Positions 1 through 11,124 of a stretch of DNA of 64,000 nt are shown here, piece after piece. The notes beneath the pieces were generated by a model that searched no databases, was not told the origin of the DNA, and saw nothing but the letters and a program-made list of their open reading frames with translations. Both the position numbers and the translations under genes were made by a program. The stretch covers positions 141,350 to 205,349 of the forward strand of contig JAHBBC010000044.1 in assembly GCA_019915015.1 (NCBI GenBank), given 5' to 3'. Origin of the DNA: Auriscalpium vulgare (taxonomy: Eukaryota; Basidiomycota; Agaricomycetes; Russulales; Auriscalpiaceae). Within the stretch, counting starts at the first letter, position 1, and the number at the start of each line of letters is the position of its first letter.

Positions 1-84
1 CTGCATCAGTAATGGCGGCCGATCGTTGCCATCTCCCGCCCACTTACCCAGCAGCCCATACCGCCCGCTCGCAGGCCACTTCTC

Positions 85-1797
85 ATGACCAGGACGCGCA
101 AGAGCCAGAGGGTCGTTAGCGATGATGACGAGGAGAACCAGCCCGCGGAGAACAGCGAAGGCGCCCCGGGGAAAAAGCAGAAGGCGCAACACAAGCCAGC
201 CAGCCTAGAGTCCGACGGGGGCGAAGAGCACGAGTCCATGCCCAGTGAGTTCCGAGGCCGTGACTGCTGGTCTGTGTTGACCGCTGTCCCATAGAAACAC
301 GCAGGTCCGCACGTCAGAAGGCAGGAAAATCGACAAAACGTTGCGTCGCTTACCTTTCTGTCAATTCCTGACCTCACTGGTACGCGCAGCGCCGCGCGCT
401 GGCGGTGGGACCGACAACGTGGTCCCTGAGTTGCGCAAGCGAGCCGCGTCCGCCGCCGAGCCGCCGTCAACGAAGGCAGCTAAGAAAGCTAAGAAAGCTA
501 AGAAGACGCCCGGTGAGCACAACCGTGAAGCTCACCTGTAAGTGTGCGCACTGACAAGCGGCTTCTGGATGACTGTAGTGGATGCCAACTCACAGCCTTC
601 TTTGCAAGGCGTCAGCTCGGCTGCTGGCGAGTCGGCTCAGGCTGTTGCCTCGGCACCCTTGGTACATGGAAATGGTGAGTACACAGCCCGCAAATCGAAC
701 GCGTACTGATGCTGGTTGTCCATTGCTTCACGACCCCTCACAGACTCGTCTACCGTGCACAAGTCCAAACCCACCGCATCCGCCCAGTCCTTCGCGCGTG
801 ACGACCTGTTTGGCGAGAGGTCTGAGGACGACTCGGAAGGTACTGACCAGGAGCCTGAGAAAGACGAGCAATGGGTGCCGGATGATGAACCGGAGGGCAC
901 AGGTGGCGAGGGCGCGAGCAAAGGGGCCAGGACTATCAACGCACAATTCAAGAAGGCGGTCAGTCCTCTTTCTCGCGTCGACTTCGCTGTTTGAGGCACT
1001 CATGCATGCGTGGGACCGGAGGTTCCACAATGGGATTCCACAGACGCCGAACCCGTGACGCTCGACGCTGAACAGCGCGAGTTAATGAGTGCTGTGGACA
1101 AGTACCTCAACTTCACCGACCTTGACGACCCTGCCCCCGCGCCGGATCGGACCACGAGCGTTCGATCCTCAGCTCCGCGTTCCAAGGCCACATCTATATC
1201 GGCGCGCTCAAAGGGCAAAGGCGCCGCTGTGCCGCAGACCGCCACTCTCAGCAACAGCCGTGTCGGCGTCGCACCTGAGGCACGTCCCTTTTCTTCTTTC
1301 ATTCTGCTCGTACATTCACATAGGAGCTACAGCAGGGTCCTATTTTTTCTAAGACACTGGCGAGTAAAGTACGTGGCACGCTGTCAGTCGATGGCGCGCA
1401 TGACTGAGAGACGCTCGGGTGCACTGGGCTACAGCCACGCAACAACGACGGCCATGCGGGCGCGCCGCGCGTCGTCGAGGTATCGGACGGCTCGGAAGAC
1501 GAAGGCCAGGCTAATTCCAATGGGGGGCGTTCCAGTGACGGACAGGTGCGTGGCCATGCGCTTGAGGGCCGCCAGTTACTGATGAATCCTAGCCTCGGGC
1601 TTCCCATGTCCGCCTGTCGCCCTCTGTCGACACGTCCCCGGCGGCTCTCGAGGTCGAGGAGTCACTCCACGTCGACGCGCGCGGGATCCAGAGCAAGGCC
1701 AACACGCCTGGCACGGGCGCATCGGCGGACCGCGGTGGCAAGTGGCCTGCGTGGACGAACGTCGTGCCCCCAGAAAAGGGCCGCCGTATGACCACTT
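85..1797 (+). pseudogene. 5' part of a DUF6532-family gene, interrupted by an insertion
   Basis: Exon-sized open blocks separated by short GT-AG introns run from an ATG at 85: about 85-244, 294-339, 391-512, 578-675, 744-958, 1019-1278, 1325-1540 and 1596-1797. The encoded N-terminus is low-complexity, acidic and lysine-rich (for example a run of AKKAKK units near 475-510), which suits a disordered nuclear tail. The last block runs in frame toward the DUF6532 domain that resumes at 4150. A TGA at 1405-1407 lies in the frame that joins both sides of its block, so the gene was probably already damaged, although an unrecognised intron could remove it. I did not recognise any domain in this half. 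Exon borders are approximate. Confidence 0.6.
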
Positions 1798-2025
1798 GGG
1801 GTTAATGGGCCAATGCACGCATGGCAGTACAATTACTCTTAATCATTTAGGGGGGAGGGGGGCTTGGCCATCCAACATACAACCCATCCAACATACAACT
1901 GACTGCCTGGTATGGTTATGTTGTTTTGAATATGTTGCAGATATAATACTTGGGGTTAATGGCTCTGGCTCTGCTTGCAGGAAAGTGACTCTATGATGTA
2001 TTGGAATGTCAGGACAAAGTTGTGG

Positions 2026-3081
2026 TGTTGGGCACCCACATGTAGTAGGGTGGTAATGTCACATGTGTCCGAAACCAGATCCCTACTAGAGCACCAAAGA
2101 GGATATTGTAATGTGTGTGAGCAAGTGTCAGGATCCCAAAGACGAACAGAGTGTTTCATATGTGCGTGGGGTGTGTGATTGGAGGTGATGATCGGAATGT
2201 GCAAGCGTTTGGAAAATTATCAACGGGAGTCCAGACGTAAGAACACATGATGCAAGTAACTGTGAGTGATCAGACACTGTGTGTATGACCATTAAAGATG
2301 AAGAGACCAGTGAGGGGCAGTGCAAGCACATGGGGAATGGTCTGTACTGTCAAGAAGTGTGGGAGAGGTGTCCTACAGTGTGGGACAAGACAATATGAAT
2401 ATAATTGAACACAATGGAGACGCAGCGAACAATAGAATGCGCTCCGATATGGGATAGGTTGTAAGCAAGTGCTGCGATGTTGGAACACTGCAATTGTTCA
2501 GAGGAATGTACTGGAATGGTGTGTGCAACGGTCAGAGCAGTGGAGCAATAATTGGAGCACTGGCGCAATCACAGAACAATCTAGATCAGAGAAATGTGGT
2601 GTAAGCTCAAGAGCTAAGCTGGACAATGGATGGAGGATAATGGCGCAAACTATAGAGGTACCCGGCAGTCACAGAGTTATTGGAGCGGTGTGGCGAACAT
2701 GTTCTAACAACAATCTCGACAATAAAAATGTCATATGAAATCCCGCCAAGTTGTGACAGCTGTGAGAGGATGCTATGCTCGAGGTCATGTGGATGCGGTT
2801 GAAACAATGTGCGAGTGGTCGGATGACTGTGTGTGGGGTGTGCAACTGAGTTGATGGTCTGAGTGTGGTGTCCAAGGTATGATTCCGATCGCCCAAATGC
2901 CCTGCGAGACTCCAACGGTCAGAACTCTGGCTTCAATCTTGCAAGAATTCAGAGAGACTATATCGGGTGGTTGGAGCTCATGTGTGCGACTCTCCAACCT
3001 CCAGAATTGCATGACTGTTAACTTGTCAAAAGTGCGAAAATTGGTGAAGAATTGCATCGGAGCGCGGAGTGAGGCTTATCA
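2026..3081 (-). repeat. LTR-like relic inside family A copy 1
   Basis: On the minus strand this segment starts TGATAAGCCTCACTCC and ends GTGGGTGCCCAACA. It is related along its length to the LTR of element Y (29767-35263), which starts TGATACGCC and ends GTGGGTGCCCATCA. Divergence is high compared with the Y LTR pair, so it is an old solo LTR carried along by family A. Flanks do not form a clear target-site duplication. Confidence 0.65.
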
Positions 3082-3628
3082 TTGGTCACATGCTGGAGAC
3101 CGCCGTGCGGCGGAAACACTCAAAGACAAGAATCAGGCGACGCAGATAGGAACCAAGTCGGGATTGCTAGGAAGCAGAGGAGGTGTGGGTACAGGAGAGG
3201 CAGTTGTAGATGAGGAGAGAGAGAGCAGAGCGAACACAACGCGACTGTGACGTGGCAGCGGGGCGGCGATTGCCGGGGCGCGCTGGTGCGTAAGTACGGG
3301 GACGAGAATATATACTATGTACGAGTCCGATGAGAGAGAAAAGAGAAAGGAAAAATGTATGTAGTAAGCTGTAGGCTTACACATGCCCGCGCTTGGTAGA
3401 CCTGGGTCTACACACAGGTGGTAAATACGCACCAGAGATACATCACAAGTCCTTCAGACTCCAGCACCATGACCATTGTGTGTGCATTGGTTGTAGCTTT
3501 CCGACAATATATAATATGTGTGCATTGTATCAGGGAAAAGGCAAGAATCTGATAGAAAGAGCAAAATGTTTTGTAAGGCACAAGGAGGTAGAAGGTTGAT
3601 ACAAGCTATACACAACTATTATAGATAT

Positions 3629-3718
3629 GCAGCCTTGTAGTCTAGTGGTTGACGCTCTTAGCCTATATTATGTAAGTTATGAACCATGTGCTGTGGGTTC
3701 AATTCCCACTGTGTGTGG
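3629..3718 (+). other. tRNA-like (SINE-type) module in family A
   Basis: A Pol III A-box-like stretch TAGTCTAGTGGTTGAC is followed about 50 nt later by a B-box-like GGGTTCAATTCCC that can form a perfect 5-bp T stem (GTGGG/CCCAC). The acceptor ends do not pair and no 3' mature end is visible, so this is a tRNA-derived sequence rather than a working tRNA gene. Identical on the minus strand at 45086-45175, and related to 32725-32805. Confidence 0.5.
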
Positions 3719-4149
3719 ATTTTTAGTAATGAAACAGTTGGGCCCGGGTATTGTAGTAGCCGGAGTAGAGAAAAATGACATAGTAAACCGGATCAATTGG
3801 CGGTTTGCCCTCGAAAACTACGTCATCTTTCTCTGCACCATGCGTGGGAACTTTTTACCAAAAACGGAAACTGTAGGGCCTCCTATTCTCATCACAGAAC
3901 AATTCGAATCATATGCATATCTGTGCTATTTAGCTTGCAAAACACAAAATACTCACAGACACGAGTGTCTTTTGAGATGCAAAGGTGTGAAAAAGCATTG
4001 GGCAGAAGCTACTTAGGTAAGAATTACTCAATTAGGCAGGTGGGACGACGCGACTTGACCGTGGGATATAATTTCCTTTGGTAACGATCCAAACACACAT
4101 TTTTTGGCCTGACTGGTTAGAGAAAAGAACGATTAAGAGTAATCGTAAT

Positions 4150-5270
4150 GGGCGACCAGACTGAGCAGGTCCAGGCGGTTCTGAAGCGCACATGTGCTAA
4201 GGAGGTGCCAAGGATCATGTGTTTCCGCAACACCTACCCATCGGACGGCGCGCGCACCTTCTACCTCATCGACGGTCTCAAAAATGCGGCGCGGGCGCTC
4301 GGCTATAGCGACATCTTGGCGAGGCTCGAGCAGGAGCCGGCATATCACGAGCTCCTCATCAAAATCGTACGTGCACTCGTTTGGGTCGCCTGCACTGTAA
4401 CTGATTGGTGACGGAGCGACCACCAGCCAGAGGCCCGTATATCCATTTTCCGCGGGGATGTCAAGCGCAGCGCCGACGATACCGTGAAGCGCGCGTACCA
4501 CCTCAACCGCATCCCGGACTCCGTGTACGTCAAGAGCATGAAGCGCGTGCTGACCGAAGGATTGAACGGCCGGCTGTACGTCTTCCCCGCCGACATATCT
4601 GTAAGCACAGATCCGCTACTCCATTGCGTCCCTCTTCAATTAACTTGCCTACGCTATGTATGTCTAGAAGATGACATTCGACACAAGCAGTCCATTCTGC
4701 CACAAAGCGATCACTGACATCCTACACGACAAATTCTTCGGCGCGCGCGCGGTGCACCGGTTCCCTACCGCCGATTACAAGGCGGTATCCCCGAAAGGCG
4801 ACACTCCAGTCATCCCGCCGGTTATGCTGGCGCTCGTCGCTACCATAGTATACCTCTTTAACTACCCTGACATTTTGCCACGGTCCTGACCGCCTGATTT
4901 CACAGATTGATGCTGGTCTTGTTTCACACTCGCTGTCACCAGGCCCTGCCACCAAGGTCGACTTCCATGCCGACAAGTTCAAGGTCGTGTACGAAGAACA
5001 CATCCACCGCCTTCGGAGGCTCAAAAAAAGGAGCGAGAACGGTTTCTGGGGCCTGCTGGGGCTCCTGTACTCGAAAGCGTCGTGAGCATTACGACTCTGT
5101 GGTGTGGCTCCGAGTCTCGCCCCTCTGACTGCACCTGATATCTTAGGAAGGGGTCTGTCGACCCAGACTCCCTTGAGCCACCGCTTGAAAGCGACGGGGA
5201 CGACAACGATGATGACGACGATGACGACGTCGTTGACAATGACGGTTTCGCAGCAAATTTCGCGCGGTGA
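4150..5270 (+). pseudogene. 3' part of the DUF6532-family gene
   Basis: Five exons can be joined in frame: 4150-4366, 4427-4600, 4668-4847, 4906-5081 and 5147-5270 (TGA), with GT-AG introns. The protein contains the pattern I associate with the basidiomycete DUF6532 domain: an N-terminal helical part, a central FFG motif (HDKFFGARAVHRF), a hydrophobic helix after it (PVMLALVATI) and a basic helix YEEHIHRLRRLKKR, ending in an acidic tail of Asp residues. DUF6532 has no established function. A start at 4148 (ATGGGCGACC) would arise only from the insertion junction, so the natural gene probably began upstream at 85. Family assignment is from memory of the motif pattern. Confidence 0.7.
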
Positions 5271-5580
5271 TTCAACGGTGCTGGGGGTGCGTTTCGCATC
5301 ATATTGTTGCTCATATGCGTCTAATTATGCTCTTATTTCAGGGCCCTTCAATGACCTGTAGTACTTATTATGTCCTACTGCGTGTCTTATTTATGTCTCA
5401 TATGTGTCTAATAAGATGTCCTGCATTCGTGCATATCTACCATGTGCTTTCAGTAAGGCTCAAATAAGATGCTACTTAAGATACTACTTAGCAACAAATA
5501 TGACTTGCCCAACCTTAGCTAAGTCTAATGCAAAGAAGGTCTTATGAGACCTAATTATCCACAAATAAGCACAGTATAGG
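5271..5580 (+). other. AT-rich spacer without recognisable genes
   Basis: Sequence between the DUF6532 stop and the first Gypsy-1 coding sequence. It is AT-rich with short repeats of AATAAGATG and CTTAG-type words. I see no LTR, promoter or ORF that can be supported. It may hold the broken 5' end of Gypsy-1. Confidence 0.4.
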
Positions 5581-5639
5581 TTTCCAGATCTGAGCAAGGC
5601 GAGGGGGCTTTCAGCGACTGGGAGCTTGGGCTTAGCGAG

Positions 5640-7094
5640 ATGAACGCCCTCCTCCACGACACCCCGTCCTTCCTCGACGACAACGCATATCGCCGCAGGG
5701 TCTCCGCGGGGCTCAACCTCGCGCTCGGCGCTGCCGTTGCGGACAAGAATCTGTCCGCCACCCTTGATCTCCATGACTGGGTCGACAAGGTTGTGGCCCT
5801 CGACGAGAAGCGGCTCCGCGAAGCCGAGCAGATCAACGCGGCCGTCGCCCGCCTCGCGCGTGCCCGCAAGGACACGCCTGCGGTCGCCACCGCAAAGGGC
5901 TCGATCGCCCCGCCGCGCACGAGTTCCGGGCAACCGGCCTCACGCGCGGTGCTGCCGAAGCTGACAGACCTGGAGCGCAAACTCCTCGCTAGCCACGAGG
6001 GGTGCTTCAAGTGTCGTCGGTTCTACGCAGGGCATCGGTCCGTCGACTGTAAAGCTGGTTTCCCCGTGGCGGACGGGTACAAACCGCTTACAGAGGTGAT
6101 GGCCAAGGCCTTGGGGAAGGCAAAGACAAAGCCCTCGGGTTTTGTTGCTGCCGTCTTCCCCACCACCGACTTGTCCACCTCCGGCGTCATCGGCGCCGGC
6201 TCAGACAGCGAAGAGGATGAGTTGTACGTCATCAATTCAATCTCTTCCTTCCCTCCACGCCCCGAGTCGCCTCCTCCACCTTCTGTCTTCTCGGAGGACC
6301 CGATGCATTGGCAATGCGTGGCTCACGGCCCACGCCGCCTCAACGGCAAAGGTTCCGAACGCGCCCTCGCCGCACTTATTGACGACGGCTCCCAGGTAGT
6401 CCTCATTCGCAACAGCCTCGCCGCCGCTCTCGGCCTTCGTCGCCACGCTCTTCACAAGCCACTCCCCCTGGGCGTTGCGTTTAGTGCAGGAGGAGAACGG
6501 ACTTTTTCATCAGACTCATCTTCTGTCATTGCAACCCATTGGGTCAAACTCGCCTTGTCTTCCCCCGACTACCGTTACCGCTCGTGTTCCGTTCGCGCCA
6601 TCATTGCGCCCGACTCTATGTGTATGCCTGTCATCCTTGGCCTTCCTTTCCTCACTGTCAATCGCATTGTTGTTGATCACGAGCTCCGCACCTGTGTGTC
6701 GAAGGATTTCGACTACAACATGCTACACGACTACGACGACAACGAGCCGCCGCCGCATCCTCCCACCCCTGTCACGCCCACGCCCGAACACGTTCGCTCT
6801 GTGCGCGCGTGCGTATTGGAGGAGCTTGGGGCACGTCTCATGTCGCAACGAGCAGAGTGCGAGCGGCGCGCGGAGGTTGTGCAGCCAACCAACGTCGTCG
6901 CCACAATTGCTCAGCGTATTGCGGCCATTGCCCATGCTGAGCAACTCCGCGAGCTTGACCAACGCATGAAGGATGAGTTTTCGGACCGCTTCCCGTCAGA
7001 TATTCCACATCTCGACGAGCTCCTGACTTCCGTGTACCACCGCATCCATCCGTCTCAAGGACGCCTCCAAGACCATCGTGACACGCTCTTATAA
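5640..7094 (+). pseudogene. Gypsy-1 Gag C-terminus and aspartic protease
   Basis: The 484-residue frame begins in the C-terminal part of a Gag domain. A zinc knuckle of spacing C-x2-C-x6-H-x4-C (CFKCRRFYAGHRSVDC) lies near residues 121-136. A retropepsin-like segment follows around residues 235-340: the active-site motif reads IDDGSQ rather than the usual DSG/DTG, and the second conserved motif is VILGLPFL. A tail of about 90 residues leads to RT. The frame is lost after the CATC duplication at 7043-7050, which shifts RT into another frame. The upstream frame stays open to about 5580, so the ATG at 5640 need not be the true start. Confidence 0.7.
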
Positions 7095-8334
7095 TTGCCC
7101 TCGCAAATATCGCGACACCTAGAGGACCTTGCTCGACCAACACCTGTCTGCTGGCCGGATCCGTCCCTCGTGCAGCCCTCACGTGTCCCCTGCGTTTATC
7201 ATACCTAAGGCGGACCCGACAGTCCTGCCTCATTGGGTGAACGACTACCGCGCGCTCAACGAGAACACCGTCCCCGACTCGCACCCTCTCCCGCGCGTCG
7301 ACAACATCCTCGCCGACTGCGCGAAAGGAAAGGTCTGGGGTAAAATGGACATGACCAATTCCTTCTTCCAAACCCGTGTGCACCCTGACGACATTCACCT
7401 CACGGCGGTGATGACCCCGTTTGGCCTGTACGAGTGGACGGTCATGCCTATGGGTGGTCGCAACGCCCCCGGCACCCACCAGCGACGCATGACCGCCGCG
7501 CTGTGTATGCATATCGGCAAGATCTGCCACGTTTACCTTGACGACATCATTATCTGGTCATAATCAGTCGCCGAGCACGTACGCAACGTCAGGACTGTCC
7601 TCTCCGCTCTTTGTGATGCACACCTTTACTGCTCGCTGAAGAAGACTGACCTCTTCACCGAGTCGGTTCACTTTCTGGGCCACGAGATCTCCCGGCGAGG
7701 GATTGAAGCGGACCCCACGAAGGTCGACCGCATCTCCAATTGGCCGGTGCCGCGCAACGCGACCGAGGTTCGAGCCTTTCTGGGGTTGGTGCGTTACATC
7801 TCCGCGTTCCTTCCCCAGCTGGCCGAACACACGCGCGTCTTGACACCGCTCACGACACTCGAAGCGCAGCATGAGTGGCCGGGGTGGCTCCCCGTCCACC
7901 AAGCTGCCTTCCAGCAGGTCAAGTCTCTGGTCCTCAGTCGTGAGTGCCTAACAACCATCGACCACCAGAATCCGGGTGACAACCGGATCTGGGTGACCAC
8001 AGACGCCAGCGATTTCCGTACGGGCGCGGTCCTTTCGTGGGGCCCAACCTGGGAGTCCGCTCGGCCCGTTGCCTTCGACTCGATGCAGTTGAAGGGCGCT
8101 CAGCGGAACTATCCAGTCCACGAGAAGGAACTATTGGCAATAGTCTGTTCTCTTCAGAAGTGGCGCGTCGATCTTCTCGGGTCCCAGTTTGTCGTGCGCA
8201 CTGACCATCGCACGTTGGAGTACTTCAACCAGCAGAAGGATCTCTCCCGTCGTCAATGTCGCTGGCAGGAGTACATGGCTCAAAACGTTTTCACCATCGA
8301 GTACGTCCCCGGCGCTGACAACACCGTTGCCTGA
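7047..8334 (+). pseudogene. Gypsy-1 reverse transcriptase and RNase H
   Basis: RT is recognised from the fingers/palm motifs KMDMTNSFFQTRV, the FGLYEWTVMPMGG region and the catalytic box VYLDDIIIW near 7530-7560. A TAG at 7120-7122 and a TAA at 7561-7563, directly after the YDD box, interrupt it. The frame then continues through thumb and connection (FLGHEISRRGIEADPTKV) to RNase H with its first catalytic Asp in TTDASDFRTGAV and the later TDHRTLEYF motif. The extra T at 8332 ends the frame. Both stops are one transition away from plausible sense codons (TGG, CAA/CAG). The duplication junction falls at 8121 within RNase H. Confidence 0.8.
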
Positions 8335-9806
8335 TGCACTCTCCCGCTTGCCTGTCCCCGACGACGCCTCGCCAGTATCTGTGTTTGCGGCCGCTGTCTG
8401 CCTTTCAGGCGCCGCGCCCTCCTCTGCTGTCCCTTGTACGGCCTCGGTTGTCTTCCAGGTCTCTCAGGATCACGCGCTGCTCGACGCCATCCGCCTCGGT
8501 TACCCTGACGATGCCTTCTGTGCGCGACTGCTTCGCAATCTGGACAGCATGCCTGGCGCTGAGCTGCGCGACGGCCTTCTCTTTCTCGGGACCCGTCTAG
8601 TCCTTCCCCGCGTCCCAGCCCTGCGCGAAACTTTCTTCCAACTGGCGCACGACTCACTGGGACATTTCGGCACTGATAAATCTTACGCTGCGCTCCGCGA
8701 GTCCTACTATTGGCCGGGCATGCACCGTGATCTCGACCAGGGGTATATCTTGTCTTGCGCCGAGTGCCAGCGAAACAAGACACTCTCCTCCAGGCCCGCC
8801 GGTCCGCTGCACCCTCTCGCCGTGCCCGATGCTTGTGGCGATAGCGTCGCTATCAACTTCATCGGCCCTCTTCCGCCCGACTCTGGCTTTGACTGCATCG
8901 TGTCCATGACAGACCGCGCTGGCGCAGACGTCCGACTGGTACCTGTCAAGTCGACGATCTCTGCTGAACAGTTTGCCGCGGTATTCTTCGAGCACTGGTT
9001 CTGTGAGAATGGCCTGCAGCTCGAAATTGTCTCGGACCGCGACAAGCTGTTTGTTTCGCGCTTCTGGAAGGCGCTCCACCGTCTGACCGGCATCAAGCTC
9101 AAGATGTCTTCCGCCTTCCATCCTCAGACTGATGGTGCCAGCGAACGGACGAACAAAACGGTAAACCAGTGCCTGTGTTTCCACGTCGACCGCCAGCAAC
9201 GCGGATGGGTGCGCGCCCTTCCACGTGTGCGCTTCGATATCATGAACACGGTGAACGCGTCGACCGGCTTCTCGCCGTTCCAGCTGCGAATGGGCCGTCA
9301 GCCTCACCTGATCCCGCCCATCGTGTCCACGGACGTTGACAACCCCGGTCGCGAATTTGGCGTCGATGCTGACCGCGCGGCAGCACTGCTCACGCAAATC
9401 GCCGCCGATTTTGCTGAATCGCAGGACAATCTCACGGCCGCCAAACTACAGCAAGCGGACAGTGCAAACCAGCACCGCGGCCCTGAACGGCCGTATGCCG
9501 TCGGCGACCGCGTCCTGCTCTCCACGCTCCACCGCCGCCGCGATTTCAAAGCCCAAGACCCTTCTCGTGTCGCCCAAATTCATGCCTCGGTACGACGGCC
9601 CGTACAAAGTCCTCATAGCTTTCCCTGAACGCAGTGTCTATACGCTCGACTTGCCGTCAACCGACAAGACCTTCCCCACATTCCACGCCAGTCTTCTTCG
9701 CCCGTTCGTCAACAACGACGCTTCCACCGCCCCCTCTCGCTCCCTGGCGCTGCCCGGTCCCGTCGTCACCACCCACGGCGCTGAGGAGTGGGAAATCGAG
9801 AACTGA
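8335..9806 (+). pseudogene. Gypsy-1 integrase
   Basis: The HHCC zinc domain is visible (HDSLGHFG, then CAEC after about 30 residues). The core has the second Asp in VSDRDKLF and the Glu in TDGASERTNKT, but the position of the first catalytic Asp reads AINFIGPLP, so Asp is replaced by Asn (GAC to AAC is one transition). Near 9578 an extra C shifts the frame; the other frame then gives the GPY-type segment KFMPRYDGPYKVL and ends at 9806. No chromodomain was found. The enzyme cannot be active as it stands. Confidence 0.8.
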
Positions 9807-9913
9807 TTTTTAGGAGTCCAGTGATACCAAGATTGTCCTGATTGAATAAAAATTGGCCAAGATATGGTCTGCTCTGAACCCGTGGGAATAATATACCATC
9901 TTTGGTCCTACCT

Positions 9914-9981
9914 CGGGTATTTACGGCCATCCAGGTGTCGCACTTTCACAAGTGCAACACCTGGATGGCCGTAAACACCCG
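9914..9981. repeat. Near-perfect 32-bp-arm hairpin
   Basis: Inverted arms of 32 bp with two mismatches flank a 4-base loop (9946-9949). The arm core reads TACGGCCATCCAGGTGT. It lies about 110 bp after the Gypsy-1 stop and is repeated at 20239-20306. It looks like a fold-back element or the centre of one. Confidence 0.9.
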
Positions 9982-10310
9982 GGTGGCCATTCCTATGCCC
10001 ATATATGGTAACTCAAATGGCAACACATACATGCTTCAAAGGATCTTCTACATTGTCATAGGCTATTCTATGAGGTCCCTTCATATCCTAGTCCCCAGGT
10101 CCCAGATAGGGTACATTTCGAGTACCGTGGGAAAGTACTACCAAAAATAGTAAGTATGAACACTTGCTTTGTCAACTTAGATCACTCAAAATCATGCTCA
10201 TATCTGTACTCATTGGCCCAGAAATTGCAAAATACTGGCGTAAACGCGACACTTTTGATGGTTCATACATGCAAGAGACCTAGGAATCAAAGCTGACTGA
10301 GATATACCAT

Positions 10311-10428
10311 ATTAGGCAGGTGTCACGACGCGACTTGACCGTGGGAGCCAACTTCCTAGAGCGACTTATAAAAATGTGCGACAAAAAACCTGACCTGTGA
10401 ATTAAATAAACAATTATAGTAATCGTAA
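10311..10428 (-). repeat. Family A terminal fragment
   Basis: The segment carries the subterminal module ATTAGGCAGGTGTCACGACG ... GACTTGACCGTGGGA and ends in ATAGTAATCGTAA, as at 4030-4149. It interrupts what looks like the 3' LTR start of the gag-only element. The rest of 9810-10310 is AT-rich, with one small unassigned ORF and the hairpin above. An identical copy lies at 20636-20753. Confidence 0.6.
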
Positions 10429-10580
10429 CAAATAGTTCTGAGTCGCTAGAAGACAGAATAACAAGTTACTATTCCCCCTCGTACTCAGGATCTCGAAAGA
10501 GCTTCTGAAGTGGTCTGACTTCACCACACCCCGTCGCTCTAGCTCTTAGACGCACGAACTTTGACACCAATACCATGCCG

Positions 10581-10605
10581 CAATATCAATACCAATATCA
10601 ATACC
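10581..10605 (+). repeat. Short tandem repeat of CAATAC/CAATAT units
   Basis: Alternating CAATAT and CAATAC hexamers make a small microsatellite in the non-coding 3' part of the gag-only element. It is repeated at 20906-20930. Confidence 0.8.
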
Positions 10606-11124
10606 ACGACCCTCGACAAATCCCCTCTCATCCTTCGAAATCTCCCTACGTCTCACCACTCTCTCCCTCGACACCCCGCACCTTCAACGCAGAGATCAGG
10701 CCTATATACGCCCCTCTGTTCCTTCGTCACCGCCTCGTACTTCGTCCCTCTCATCTTCAATATATTCCCCCGACCTTTGCCACCGCTGCGTAACTCCCCT
10801 TCGACTCCTGTAATAGTCCTCGCCTCCCCTCCGACATTCCTAGCTTCCTTGACACATTCTTGGGAGCTCGCCCCTCGCGTCTCCAGCACTGCATCATTTC
10901 AGTGATCAGTGCCGTGTCTAGCCCGCGCACTATTGTCCTCTCCCCCAGCCTCTCGTGCCCTCCGATCCAAGTTCTAGTCAACGTGTCCCACTTGTACACC
11001 GAGCAGGATTTGCTGTGCGTAGTCTCGGGACCCTGACTGCACTCCCTCAAATTGATACGTCCACTACTGCGCTCTGAGGATTAGATATCAGTATATATAC
11101 GCCTCACTACCAGTTGGACGCCCA

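Larger units (their letters stand above)
1798..4149 (-). mobile_element. Family A composite element, copy 1
   Basis: This 2.35-kb block is an almost exact reverse-complement copy of 44654-47006; coordinates of the pair sum to about 48,804 and I saw one base difference. Each copy interrupts a different gene (DUF6532 here, Z reverse transcriptase there), which defines its limits to within a few bases. The right end carries GATTAAGAGTAATCGTAA and the left end ATTACTCTTAATCATTT, so the ends share a short inverted motif. It encodes no recognisable protein. It contains an LTR-like relic and a tRNA-like module, listed separately. The left junction lies at ACTTGG in both copies, and no clean target-site duplication could be assigned. 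The superfamily is unknown. Confidence 0.75.
5581..9806 (+). mobile_element. Gypsy-1, decayed Ty3/Gypsy retrotransposon
   Basis: Domains run in the Ty3/Gypsy order: end of Gag with zinc knuckle, protease, reverse transcriptase, RNase H, integrase and GPY-type tail. No 5' LTR or full Gag is present and no 3' LTR was recognised. Lesions: a 4-nt CATC duplication at 7043-7050, TAG at 7120-7122, TAA at 7561-7563, one extra T at 8332, one extra C near 9578, and loss of the first catalytic Asp of integrase. The part from 8121 onward is repeated exactly at 18446. Confidence 0.85.

Noticed and set aside
3629..3718. Functional tRNA gene
   Set aside because: A and B boxes are present, but the acceptor stem does not pair and the sequence is repeated inside a mobile element.
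1798..4149. Helitron
   Set aside because: No TC start, no CTRR end with hairpin, no Rep/helicase, and the insertion is not between A and T.
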